A stretch of DNA of 64,000 nt from Bryoerythrophyllum caledonicum (Eukaryota; Streptophyta; Bryopsida; Pottiales; Pottiaceae): positions 32,871,856 through 32,935,855 of the forward strand of contig OZ020515.1 in NCBI GenBank assembly GCA_963971425.1, in the 5' to 3' direction. The notes below the pieces were generated by a model that was not told where the DNA came from, searched no databases, and saw only the letters and a program-made list of their open reading frames with translations. Below, one piece after another: positions 53,630-64,000 of this stretch (its first letter is position 1; each line of letters starts with the position of its first letter). Made by a program: the position numbers and the translations under genes.

Positions 53630-56347
53630 ATGGCCTCTAGAGGACCACCTCCGGTCCGGCCTCCCATTAATCCCTTGGTTCAGCCAAGGGGTTTACCAAT
53701 CGTAGTCCCCGAGGGCTTGCAAGCGGCGCCCATGCCACCCAACTTGCCCACGTGTAGAGGAACCAAGGATGAAGACCCCTCCGCACGGGTGGAACGGTTT
53801 CTAGAGCTCATCACTACTTGCCTCGTCACTAACACTGGCTATTTTCTAGTGTGGTTCTCGTGTACTTTGAAGGATGCCGCTTACGAGTGGTATAGAAATC
53901 ACCCCCCTGGCACGTTTGAGGATTGGGATAGCCTCATGAGGGCCTTTTTAGAGCACTTTAGACCCGAGGTAGGCCAAAGTAACGCCCTCACAGCCCTAGC
54001 CGTGCTACGCCAACGTCCAGGGGAGGAAATCACGACCTACATTAGGAGATTCGAGCTAGTGGTTACAAGATTCGTGGGCAACCTCCTCACCAATGACACC
54101 TTGACCCAATTCTTTATCCAAGGGTTCAACAACGAGGGAACCATTAGGGAGATTTTGAAGGTCCGCCCCACATTGTTAGACGCTGCCAAGGCACAAGCTA
54201 GATTAATAGAACAAATAGATAGAGACCAAGCGCGAATGTGGAGGAAGGAAGAGCACCACATCCCTAGTTTCATACCGATCCATGCCAAGGGCAAAGGACC
54301 AGCCCTAGAGCCTAACCAAGGAGCCATAGGTGCTCAAGTTCCCATGTGGAACTATTAGGCACCACCCTTGAATGTTAGGCCGCCGGTAGCTCTCCCCGAG
54401 CTCACCTATCACGAAGAGCAAGGCACATGGAAGGAGGAAATGAAGAACGAGATCTTCCAAGGCCAACAAGATTTCCAAGACCAATTAGCTCAACAAATCA
54501 AGGCCATGCAAGACCAAATGGCCTTGTTGATTAAGAACCAAGTGCCTAATCCCACGCCTCCACCCATAGAGTCCAGTAGGCATGCTTCGAGCCTATGGTG
54601 TACTCAATGTGGCCAACCGGGTCATACCAGCCCCTTTTGCACCACTATAGTGGCCGCACCTCAGCATCAAGCCACTCAATCCCCATATGTGCCACCCCAT
54701 AGGAATCAGCCTCCGGTGATAGCTAACTATGGTCCACAAGGCTATGCGTCTCCAAGTCAGGGCTATGGAGGACCTCCGCGACCACGTTTTGAGGTCCATC
54801 AAATTTGTGGCAAGAGACATGCACCGGGGCAGTGCTGGGTCGAGAGTGGAGTGGTATGTGGTAACTGTGGCGGTAATCACCCTACCCACGTGTGTCGTAG
54901 ACCGGACAAGGTGATTCCCATGAACACCATATTCATTATATTGGGAGATTTCCATGATTTTGATCTAGTGCACATTCAGCAGAATGTGCATAGTGGGTAC
55001 ATTTTAGAGCTCAAGAGCAACATACGTATTAAATTGGGAGGCTCACAATCTCCCAATATAATGAATATGGTGTTCATGCCTTTTCCACTGGGGAATTACC
55101 CACAGCAAGCCCAAGATCACTTGAGGGGGGCCCGTAATCCTTCCTTTGATAACACAATTAGACCCCCTAGCCTCTATTACGATTACAATAACAACCGCCA
55201 GAACCAAAACCCTCCAATGGGAGTGAACACCAAGGGTGGTTACATTCCTCTTAACCAAGGACCACCTCAAGGTGGACAACAAAACCAAGGACCACAAGAC
55301 GTCCGTTTTGCTACAGTCTCAAGTGAGGTAGTATCTCAACAATCTCCCACTCTCACGGAGCTCAATGGTGTTTTCCACGAGGTTAGTTCATCTCTTGGGG
55401 AGCAACATTGTGTGCTGCCAGCTCTAGCACTGCAAACAAGGGCCAATCGTCGTAATCCTAAATATTCTAGCCCTCCTCCACCTATACCAGAGGATAGTGA
55501 TAGCTCCAATGAGGATTCACCACATTTTTCTGACTTAAATGAGACCACGAGAGAGGCAATTGAAAACACTCAACGGGCAAACTCTAGGTCCACCCAAGGG
55601 AACTCTAGGCCTTGGAACCATGCTCCTCAACTCAGTGAACGGTGGGAAGGGCCACAGATTCCCATTCCCGAGCTTAGACCACCTCCTTTCACTGCAGAAA
55701 GTGTGGTGACGGGCTCGTATGACTTGTCGGCGGATTTAGGTCGTCTTAAGGCCGACATCACTATTGCCCAATTGTTAGAAGTCTCTCCTTCCATGAGAAA
55801 AGCTCTCAGGACTGGAACCCCAGTAAAGCGGCGGCCCAAGGCCAAGGTTAAACTAGCTGCCCGTGTTAAGTCTACCTCACCTACCACCGAGGTTTGGGCA
55901 TGCACAATTGAAGTTTCCATTGTGGACAAGATAGTATCCCATGTATTGGTAGATGGTGGTAGTGGGTTAAACATTATGCCTCTCTCCACCATGGAGAAAT
56001 TGGGCCTAGACAACACGGAACCCTCACCTTTCATCATCAACATGGCCAACCAAACTGCAGAAGCGCCTTTAGGCCAAATTAGTAATTGTAAGGTCATCAC
56101 AGGGGGGGAAGAGTATTCTCTCACCTTCCAAGTTCTTCGAATGTGCTCCAACAAGGAAACTTACCCCTTGTTGTTAGGTCGTCCATGGTTGAGAGTTGCC
56201 AATGCTTGTGTAGATTGGGGAGGCCTTAGGCCTCACATTACTTATGGACTTTACATAACCTTACGGAGGTGGATATCAAGCCTTTGGAGTACGGATTTTG
56301 TCGTGGATGCTACAGCTCTTGTGAGCATGAGTCAAGGGAAGTGTTGA
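53630..56347 (+). pseudogene. gag-pro: G2 Gag-protease, interrupted
   Basis: From the ATG at 53,630: a Pro-rich start, a retrotransposon gag core (DEDPSARVERFLEL, AYEWYRNHPPGTFEDW, RQRPGEEITTYIRRFE), an in-frame TAG at 54,356-54,358, then a zinc knuckle CTQCGQPGHTSPFC, a second Cys/His cluster (CGNCGGNHPTHVC), and a retropepsin with LVDGGSGLN near 55,950 followed by LLGRPW. A 152-bp MITE is inserted at 54,923-55,074. It plus its 4-bp target copy adds 156 bp, a multiple of three, and has no stop, so the frame survives. The gag-protease frame overlaps pol (which starts by 56,269) by about 79 bp, with pol in the -1 frame. Confidence 0.85.
54923..55074. mobile_element. 152-bp MITE of the transposon T family
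   Basis: It has 28-bp perfect terminal inverted repeats starting AACACCATATTC, flanked by a 4-bp target duplication CATG (54,919-54,922 and 55,075-55,078). The termini match the left ends at 11,184, 30,066 and 58,605, so it is a deletion derivative mobilised by transposon T. It contains a degenerate TTTAGAGCTCAAGAGC remnant of the palindrome type. Confidence 0.92.
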
Positions 56348-57816
56348 CAAAGGTTCCCCCAAAGAAGGTGAGGTTCCTACCTCACGAAGCCATTGATAGG
56401 ATCCATCCAGTAGAGGCCTACGAAATTCCGTTCAAGAGTATGGGTCCAAGGCTTTACGAATGGGCCCCAACCAAGGAGTATGTTGAATGGTTAAGGGAAC
56501 ATCCCATCTCAAGCGCGGACGAGGCTATTTCAGTAAACTTCAAGGGAGGTATCGTCGTGGGGTCGGAATTAGAGCAAGGCTTAGTTCCTATAGTAGATGA
56601 CTTGGAATTGGTAGAGGCATTCGGCATGGATGTTGAGGGCACACAAGCACAAGAGTTAGAGGTTTTGGTGGACGAAGGGCCTCTCAATCCATCTCTTCAT
56701 TTTAGAAGGACGTCCTCTGGTATTTTAGCTGGAGGTTCAGGCCCAATATATCCTCCAATTCCTAGTGATTGGTACAGAGGCCCTACTCAACAGCCCCATG
56801 TGCACCCCCAAGATTGGAAATTGATGGATGTCTCACGTGAAGGAGAAGGAAATCGTAGCATTAAGGTTTGGGTAGGATTCAGTGAAGAAGAGATGGCCAA
56901 GTATAAGGATTTAGTCCTAGAATATCGTGATGTTTTTGCTTGATCTTACAAGGATCTTCAGGGAATTCCTCCAGAGGTGACCCAACATCACATTCCCCTT
57001 CTTCCAGGCACGATTCCCATTAGACAAAAGGAAGGCCGAATGAATCCCAACCTCCAGCTAATAGTGAAGGCAGAATTAGAAAAGCTTTTGCAAGCGGGAT
57101 TTATCAAACCAGTGGAAATCTCTGATTGGGTCTCCCCCATGGTGTTGGTCAAGAAGAAAAATGGAAAACTTCGAGTGTGTATCGATTATAGGAAATTAAA
57201 CCAGCACACTCAGAAGGATCATTTCCCCCTCCCATTTATCAATACCATTTTAGAAGAGGTCGGCGGTCATGAGTTGTATACCTTCATGGATGAGTATTCA
57301 GGCTACAACCAGATTTCCATAGCACATGAGGATTCCCATAAGACGGCCTTCACTACTCCCTGGGGAACCTTCATTTACTTAGTGATGCCATTTGGGTTGT
57401 GCAATGCACCCGCCGCCTTCCAGAGAGCAATGACCTACGCATTCTTCGATCTCTTACACAAGTCTATGACGGTCTTTATTGACGACTTTAGCACCCAATC
57501 CTCGAAGGACTCCCACCTTGAGTGTGTCAAAGAGAGCTTTGAGCGTTGTAGACGCACGGAAATTGCCTTAAACCCAGTGAAGATCTTCTTGGCAGTAGAG
57601 AAAGGAGTCCTACTTGGCTTCGTGGTTTCTAAGGATGGTAGAGAGCTAGATCCAGAGAAGGTGAGAGTTATAGTAGAATTGCCCCCTCCTAAAAACGTCA
57701 AGGAAATTCAGAAGACTCTTGGACATATAGGATGGTATCGTGAGGTCATTCATGACTACGCCACAAAATCTATGCCCATTACTAGGCTTCAGCAGAAGGA
57801 GGTGAAATTTGAGTGA
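56269..57816 (+). pseudogene. pol: G2 Pol: linker and reverse transcriptase
   Basis: Pol lies in the -1 frame relative to gag-protease. A linker domain (56,300-56,900) leads into RT: HHIPLLPGT, SDWVSPMVLVKKKNGK, YSGYNQIS, PFGLCNAP and an intact FIDD catalytic box near 57,480, then LGFVVS. Two nonsense codons sit where Trp is expected: TGA at 56,941-56,943 (in FA-W-SYKD) and TGA at 57,814-57,816 (in KFE-W). Both are G-to-A changes of TGG. About 60 residues of RNase H N-terminal sequence are missing after 57,816, where the sequence joins the next segment. Confidence 0.85.
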
Positions 57817-58604
57817 CCGATCTACTATGCTAGCCGTCAAATGAACCCGGCGGAGAGGAACTTCACAACCACCGAGAGGGAAGCTGTGAAGGTTATTTAC
57901 GCATGCAAGAAGTTCCGCCACTATTTACTAGGTATAAGGTGATTTTGCATAAGGATCATGACTCTTTAAAGTACCTAGTGAATAAACCGGATCTTTCCGG
58001 ACGATTGGCTAGGTGGATCCTTCTCCTCCAAGAGTTTAATTATGAGGTACACGTCAAAATGGGCAAGTCCAACTCAAATGCGGATTACTTGTCACGTTAG
58101 AGGGGTCCGGAAAGTCTTAATGAGCTCCAGGCAGACTTTCTAGATGAGTTTCCGGACATCGCAACTCCGGAAAACATCCCCGATTCGGAAAAACTTACCG
58201 TGACCGGTGAAAGTTCGGTTTATGTGATGGAAGAGGAAGAAGAACCGGAAGTGTCACGCATACGGGAGTACCTTTGTACGCACCGATATCTGGATGGCTT
58301 GACCCGGGAAGAGAAGAGTGTTTTTCAACACCGGGCATCCCCTTATTCACTGATCAGAGACATACTCTTCCGGATGGGACCGGACGATGTGCTAAGGCGG
58401 TGTGTTGAGCCCAAGTACGAGATAAAAGTTATTCGAAGATTATACGACGGGCCAGGCGGACTATTGAAAGAATACGTGGCAGTCACGACTATTGAAAGAA
58501 TACGCAGCGCCGGATATTGGTGGCAGCACCTAAATCAAGACGTCCGTAGCTTCATCCGGAGCTCTGAACCATGCCATCGCACCAAAAATCCAACTTTCCG
58601 GAAC
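57817..58604 (+). pseudogene. RNase H-integrase segment of a different gypsy family
   Basis: It starts PIYYASRQMNPAERN (RNase H) and runs through HYLLG, DHDSLKYLVNKPDLSGRL and DYLSR, then an acidic spacer and an integrase zinc-binding region (GYWWQHLNQDVR...PCHRTKNP). TCCGGA motifs, absent from the upstream RT, become dense here, as in family C. The segment therefore probably comes from another element. Lesions: a frameshift near 57,930, TAG at 58,098-58,100, and a duplicated ACTATTGAAAGAATACG (about 58,460 and 58,488) that disrupts the zinc-binding His motif. It is cut at 58,604 by transposon T-B. Confidence 0.75.
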
Positions 58605-59589
58605 AACACCATATTCGTTATATTGGGAGATTTAGCGACTCCCAAATTAACACATGTAGATAATAAGAGCTAAAGTGCACATCTAAACTCTATAATATGG
58701 AGGGATATGAGTTTCCATTAAATTGGGGGGTAATATTTTCTACTAAAACCCGTAGAAAAATAAGTACTACGGATAACATTACATTACGAATCTAACTATA
58801 ATATTGAAAAGAAGAACACATTAGTTGACACTTCTTTTATACCACATGTGTTCATTGAATATGAATAGCTAAATATTCACACTCGATCCTACTAACCCGG
58901 ATTAATACCATGCTCCAATTTAGCTAAAAGTGAGCTAAATGACTGACAAATATCCATTTGTAAGAGAATTAGCTAAACACATTTTGATGAGCCCTTTTTG
59001 ATTTAAAAGAATTTCAATTCTCCTTGTGGAATACACATTGGCAAAAAATGTATGTAACGAGTTTCAAATGATGGTGCTCAGAAGTGGGAAAAAAATTGCA
59101 CACACTACCTCTTTTCGAACTAAAGTGTCCCCATCACTTAGAGGTGCAATGAACTCAAAAAGGAAATTCCACACACTTTAGCTCCACTTGACCTAAAGTG
59201 GGCACCATTACTAAGTACACTGAACTAAATAAGAAGATTTGCTCACACTTTAGCTCCACTAGAGCTAAAGTGCGACCCAACATTTACTTTCTATCATTCA
59301 CCATGAAGGCAATTACTGGTATTATCGGTTTCAAGACTAGAAGCAATTTACCACATTGTTATTATAAAAAGAAAATAAAACATACTGCAAATTATCACCG
59401 ATACACAAAAACAATGGAGAAAATATTTCATAGCAATCATTGGCATCACATATTATAGTCATACAGAGTGTAAATTAATGAAATACAAATATCTATAATC
59501 TCAGCACCAATGGATCTAACCATACTACATGAAGTATTACGCATCAGAATCTAAAATCTAAGAAAAGGAAATCCATTTATCTAAGTCTA
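58605..59589 (+). mobile_element. Transposon T-B left end and subterminal region
   Basis: The terminus AACACCATATTCG at 58,605 interrupts the integrase. It is followed by palindrome-type repeats: a partial one at 58,663, variants at about 59,105, at 59,177-59,197 and at 59,249-59,269 with 72-bp spacing. No gene lies before the transposase stop at 59,590. The element continues right past the transposase and probably past the window. Confidence 0.7.
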
Positions 59590-62421
59590 TTACGATTCGT
59601 ACCTAGCAAGTGCTTCCAAGGAGGCCTTGATAATTGCTACTTGCCCCTTCGGAATTTTTGTAGTTGAATCTTGCACATGACCTCCATCCCTCTTTGAAGA
59701 CCTAGGTTTCCATGCTGTCAAGATTGAATCGGTACTCTTCGACGTTATGGTTATCCCCTTTTCAATTGTCCAACGAAGGTTGCAATCTGTGTCCCAATCT
59801 TTATAGAACTTCATAACATCCCGATCGCGCGATATAGGGCGGAAGAATTGGATACGCACGGTGTTTGGCATATCCGGGTTAGAATTAGGATCTGAAACTG
59901 CTTGAGCAATCCAAAATGGGCGCTCGTCCCCATCACAAGGCCGCAATGCAACAAAATAGCCAGCAAAAATATCACGACCAACTCTAAAAGAAGGAGGTGG
60001 ACGATCGCGTCTTTGGCCAACAAAATGCTCATCTTCACGGTACTCCATGCGAACCTCACCCTCCGCTGAGAACTCATCTTCAATGGCATGGGCAACTCGC
60101 GTCGTCGGCCAAAAGCCGTCTACCAATGATATCCGCGTATCCATTGGAATAATCAGAGCAGCTCCAACATCATGCCAATAATACGAAAGTGGCTCAAAAT
60201 GCGATCGGGCTTCAACAGACTCCCGAGATGATTGCTCCCAGTGATCGATGAATCCTGAAAGTCCCTTCACCACCTCATGGAGATGCCGCATCATAGAAGG
60301 CTTCAATGCATCACGTTCTCCACGAGGCCATAAAGATCTTCCTTCACAATCCTCCTTCCACAATTTGATGCCACTACCTTCTCCTCCCTTAGGAAGCCAA
60401 TCCTCATCATGACAAAGGATTTTATACTTCATTACCGGACAACCACTTGAATCCACATAAAACTTCAACTGATGAGCCTTTGTATGACCCTCCAAAGCTT
60501 CATCACCGTCCGCAATCATACCCCCAATGAACTTCTTAAAGTCAGGAACCTCTTGGATGAGATGCGGGATTGTGGGAACACTCTCATTTTTCATAAACGA
60601 CCTCATGAGCAAAGGAATGGTTGGAAAACTCTCCTTCCTCAGTGTCATACTCCAACGTCCAAATAATGCATCTATATCATCATGTGTATGCCCAACTAGC
60701 ATAAAATTAACATACACCTCGCGGAAGATGCGTTTTGCAACAAGGAGAGACCAAAAGCAGAAAACAAATCTATTTTTGTTATCACCAACTGCATTGTCCA
60801 TTTGTACATTCAATATTGGTGGCAAAGGCCTCCCTGGAACTAGGATATCTGGAATCGGCCCTAATGGATCCAAACACATCTCCGCACCCCGTAATACCGC
60901 CGCATACAATGGATGAGAACTAGATTCTGGGAAGAGTTGCCGGGACGATGACTTCGGAGGCGCCTCCAGGTCACGCAATAGTTTTGCGAACGACCCGACC
61001 ATGTAATTGGCATCATGGGAGTATAAATCAAGGCCGTAATGGGCGTAACGCTGGTCCACATGACCATGGGCAAGCATACCTGTGATTGCAAGAGGCAACT
61101 TCATAAGCCCATCTAGATGCTTTGTTTTATGTGAAAAAACCGGGGAGGCGGTCTTTGAGTGATCCATCTTATCATGCATGATGGTAAGAACCTCCTGGGG
61201 CGACGACTTTGATTGAAATCGGTTCAGGTAGTACAAGTCCCGATGTGAGAAAGCAGAATCAATGTGAACCTGCATCTTCTTTTGCCATAGCAGTGATGCT
61301 TGTGTTCCAGGTTGAGTAAGCTTCTTCTGATCCTGGTATTTGTCACAAGTAGAACAACGGGCAAAGTTGTCTCCACATTTCTTGGCATAGTACTCAGGAA
61401 AGCTCACACGCCGAATCTTACTCAAGCTTGAGGTTGAGATTGGCGGCAATCCACAATCAGTGAGATGATCATCAAGAAGCGGTATCTGATCCTTCCACTT
61501 AAAACTTGTAGGGAGGACCTTTGCCACAGCCTTCTCCCCAAATGGGAGAACACGAGACTTGTGAGGCATGTGGTCCGCATGTCTATCGAGAATAGCTCCA
61601 AGAGCAGCAGTAGCCACAACCGTATGACCTCTAGGCTTACGCAAACCGGTATTCCCATGGTGTTGAGACGCATGACCAGCGGCAGCGTCCTTCGCATTCC
61701 GATAGAAAGTACTCGAACTTACACCCATGATTTTCATCCAGGCATGGGCACAAACGTCCACACCCTCTAGGGTCACAACCTTCCTACCCGCAGCGTCTCT
61801 ATGAAACTGTCTGTGAACGTCGAGTTTGGTATGATTTCTGAACTGCACGATGGTCTCACTGTACAAGCCCGTCCGAAGGACTCTTATTTTATCTCTAGGG
61901 TAGTGTTGAACACAGTTTTGACTGCATCAACTATTGCTCGCAACAGCGTTAATGGAAATAGGGGTCATGAGGAATTCAGCATTCCAGGACATTGTTGGAC
62001 GTGTATTCCTTGAGGAATTGTCGTACGAACGGGAGCTCCCACCTAGAGGTCTGTTACGCTCAACCAACCAGACATTGTAAACGTCCCTAAGGCAATGATA
62101 GAAGAGACTCACACCGTTTAAGAAGACTTGTTGAATAGGCCAGGTCTTAAACGAGTACCTCCACTCATCGGGAGCTTCGTCTAAAACAAAAGTACTGGAC
62201 ACCTGTACTACAACATTCGAATCCCCAAGAGGACCAAAAGAACCTAAAAGTGCACTGGACCGGACATTGCGAACCAACCCCTCCGCAACGCGAACACCCG
62301 AACCATTGTGAAACGAAACAGTCATCCCGACCCAGAGACGGCGAGGAATAACATCAAACTCAGGAAGGTCTGGATTCACGGGAGCGTCAAGATGAACATC
62401 GTTGCCCTCCGAAGACGACAT
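59590..62421 (-). pseudogene. T-B transposase candidate (DUF7869-like, DDE type)
   Basis: From ATG 62,421 (MSSSEGND) the frame has 944 codons with one in-frame TGA at codon 165 (61,927-61,929) and is otherwise open to 59,590. After a beta-rich N-terminal part it has a Cys-containing region (VCAHAWMKIMGVSSSTFYR), a CxxC pair (CSTCDKYQ), then MHDKMDHSK, NVQMDNAVGDNKNR and VGHTHDDIDALFGR. The last three resemble the acidic motifs of a large eukaryotic family (DUF7869-like, related in my view to Sola-type transposases), consistent with an RNase H-fold DDE/D catalytic triad. Sola elements make 4-bp target duplications, as does the MITE here. It is transcribed towards the transposon end at 58,605. 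The TGA may be a decayed Arg codon or a splice I have missed. Confidence 0.65.
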
Positions 62422-62640
62422 CCTGCATTCCAATGAGATACATATTAAATAACCCTGACAAATAAAAATGGCTAAACGCCTTGTAGGAATAGACATTTAT
62501 GAAGAAGCATAGGAAGAGGGTAATTGATCTCAAATCGAGGTAAGGTCTGGCGCTTGAAAAAAAACTATGATTCAAGTGAGCTGACATGGCAGACCAGGTA
62601 AATTTAGCTCGACTCGAGGTAAACTCATGCGGTATAAGAT
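62422..62640. other. Presumed promoter region of transposase
   Basis: A short gap between the transposase ATG and the inverted-repeat arm. It contains one palindrome copy, slightly altered, at 62,605-62,625. The transposase would be transcribed out of the repeat arm. Confidence 0.4.
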
Positions 62641-62757
62641 GACAAGTATAAAATTTCATGCAATTAGCTATAATCCGAATATGAAATTATCTCACCCTTG
62701 ACAAAGACAACTAAGCCCGACCCGACCTAAATTTATGACTATCAGACTCATTGTCAT

Positions 62758-62966
62758 TTTAACTCGAGTCAAGGTAAACAGAAATAGGACATCAGATATG
62801 TCAGTTTAGCTCGAGTCGAGCTAAACTTTCCTTCAAAAGAAGGTAAGACAATTTAGCTTGACTCGAGCTAAACTATCGATAATAATATTTATCGACAGTT
62901 TAGCTCGAGTCGAGCTAAATTGTACTAGGAAAGAAGGTAAGACAGTTTAGCTCGACTCGAGCTAAA
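62758..62966. repeat. Five-copy palindrome array, 47-bp period
   Basis: Copies start at 62,758 (decayed), 62,805, 62,852, 62,899 and 62,946, spaced exactly 47 bp. It mirrors the left-arm array but has one unit fewer. Near-symmetric pairing is kept in most copies even where single bases differ. Confidence 0.92.
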
Positions 62967-63599
62967 CTGTCCTTCCGTGATTTCCGGCGTCTTTTTAGGG
63001 ATTCATATGGTAAAGCTCTTCAGCATATGAATCTGACTCTCTGTGTACTACAACCCAAATCTTCCCGTCAGTCGTCACGAAACTCGCAGTGATGCTTCAA
63101 AATCACAGTAGCAACTGGAACCACCGCAATAACCCTACACACTGTCACATCCTAATTGCTAGAGACTGTGCACAGAGAATGCAAGAAGTATACATTGTGT
63201 ACCTTATGAAGAAGACAACTGGTGTGTTATTGCCTCGCGCAAGCGCCCTGCTCAACCGTGCGTAACCTGTAGATGTTACCCTCCTCAACCTCCGACAGTT
63301 CTTCTACCTCCAAGCCTCTCCACAACAACCTTGCACAGCAACCAAAGTGAGAAGGAAAGAAATGAAGAAAGTTTTCGAGGATCGGCGAGGTCACTCACGG
63401 ACACACGACCGTTTCAGAATTGGCGGGAGGAAACTTCAGAATTGGCAGGGGGGCTTTTCCACAGCCCCTAAAAAGATGCAAATTCGAAATCTTAGCGGGA
63501 AACAGAATCAACTATTTCCTGGCTGACTAAAATAAGGAAGAGTACATACCTCGAATATACTCGCACATGCGAGTTATATACAAGGTTTTAGAGTAATGC

Positions 63600-63718
63600 T
63601 CAGGGTTTGGGTTAGGGTTAGGTTTAGGATTTAGGGTTAGGGTTTTTAGGGTTTGGGATTTAGGGTTTAGGGTTTGGTATTTAAGTTCAGGTTTTAGGGT
63701 TCAGGGTTTAGGGTCCTT
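63600..63718. repeat. Telomere-like TTTAGGG tract
   Basis: Imperfect TTTAGGG/TTAGGG units, the mirror of 43,475-43,590 in the other arm. Confidence 0.85.
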
Positions 63719-64000
63719 CGTTTAGGTGTTATCTTCTGATGTCATTTCATTTCAATATAATAAAACTTTGAAGATTGAAGATATTTGCCAATTCAACTAA
63801 GGTATAGGGAAATCTAGAGAAGATATTGAGATGATTAGAAATAAATTGTATTACAATCCAAATAGGACAAATCTATTATGTTGAAATCAAAGACCTTAAC
63901 AAACAAGTAGCATTTTTTAAAAAAACATGTTATATGTGTACGTGTATTTTAAGCAAAAAAGTATGTATTCAAACATGCTTTGGACATCATTTCTTTGGGG

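Larger units (their letters stand above)
62641..64000. repeat. Large inverted repeat, right arm (runs off window)
   Basis: Reverse complement of 43,191-44,597. It includes the palindrome array (62,758-62,966), the GC-richer block (63,240-63,520), the telomere-like tract (63,600-63,718) and AT-rich sequence to the window edge, still matching at base 64,000. Confidence 0.9.

Overview
This window is eukaryotic, most likely from a streptophyte (green alga, bryophyte or another plant lineage). It has plant-type TTTAGGG/CCCTAAA telomere-like tracts, several Ty3/gypsy LTR retrotransposons, a CACTA transposon and GT-AG introns. I cannot name the species. No ordinary host gene is certain. Almost everything is transposable elements inserted into one another, plus gene fragments carried by DNA transposons. 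There is no operon structure, rRNA, CRISPR array or standard tRNA gene.

Layout. (1) 1-11,117 holds three decayed copies (C1 +, C2 -, C3 -) of a gag-like gene with a coiled coil and proline-rich tail, together with LTR-like sequence. TCCGGA motifs are very dense here. (2) 11,184-25,057 is a nested stack: a fragment of DNA transposon T, then a minus-strand gypsy element N0 (3' LTR 11,560-13,471; pol either side), then a young, almost complete gypsy element N1 at 13,824-23,314. N1 has 1,602-bp LTRs with no difference seen in the stretches I compared, and a 4-bp target duplication. (3) 25,854-29,607 is a CACTA element (TSD GTC) with an 11-bp minisatellite and a fragment resembling a Dicer-type helicase. 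(4) 29,706-30,065 is a PHD finger fragment cut by an end of transposon T.

(5) 30,066-42,100 is the most unusual region. It holds minus-strand split coding sequence (a large protein with a ParB/DGQHR-like stretch, coiled-coil exons, an FCP1-like phosphatase domain). Its introns and flanks are studded with a 21-bp palindrome (arm TTTAGCTCGA, central C or G, reverse-complement arm). (6) 43,191-44,597 and 62,641-64,000 are arms of an inverted repeat over 1.3 kb long. They carry telomere-like tracts and palindrome arrays with a strict 46-47 bp period. Another array near 38.1 kb has a 52-53 bp period and lies in a 237-bp foldback.

(7) 44,931-58,604 is a second gypsy element, G2, of the same family as N0. 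Its 5' LTR contains a solo LTR (TSD TGTGG), its leader holds another solo LTR, and its gag holds a 152-bp MITE (TSD CATG) with the same termini as transposon T. Its 3' half is a chimera with a TCCGGA-rich element. (8) 58,605 to beyond the window is another T copy. It encodes a DDE-like transposase candidate (59,590-62,421, minus) with one in-frame TGA.

Overall: transposon T (AACACC termini, probable 4-bp TSD, helically spaced palindromes, varied cargo) is the best candidate for an undescribed system. The gypsy families have used it, and each other, as insertion sites. Many coding regions are broken by TGG-to-stop changes, as expected for methylated and decaying repeats. Family names come from motif recognition by eye, with no database search.
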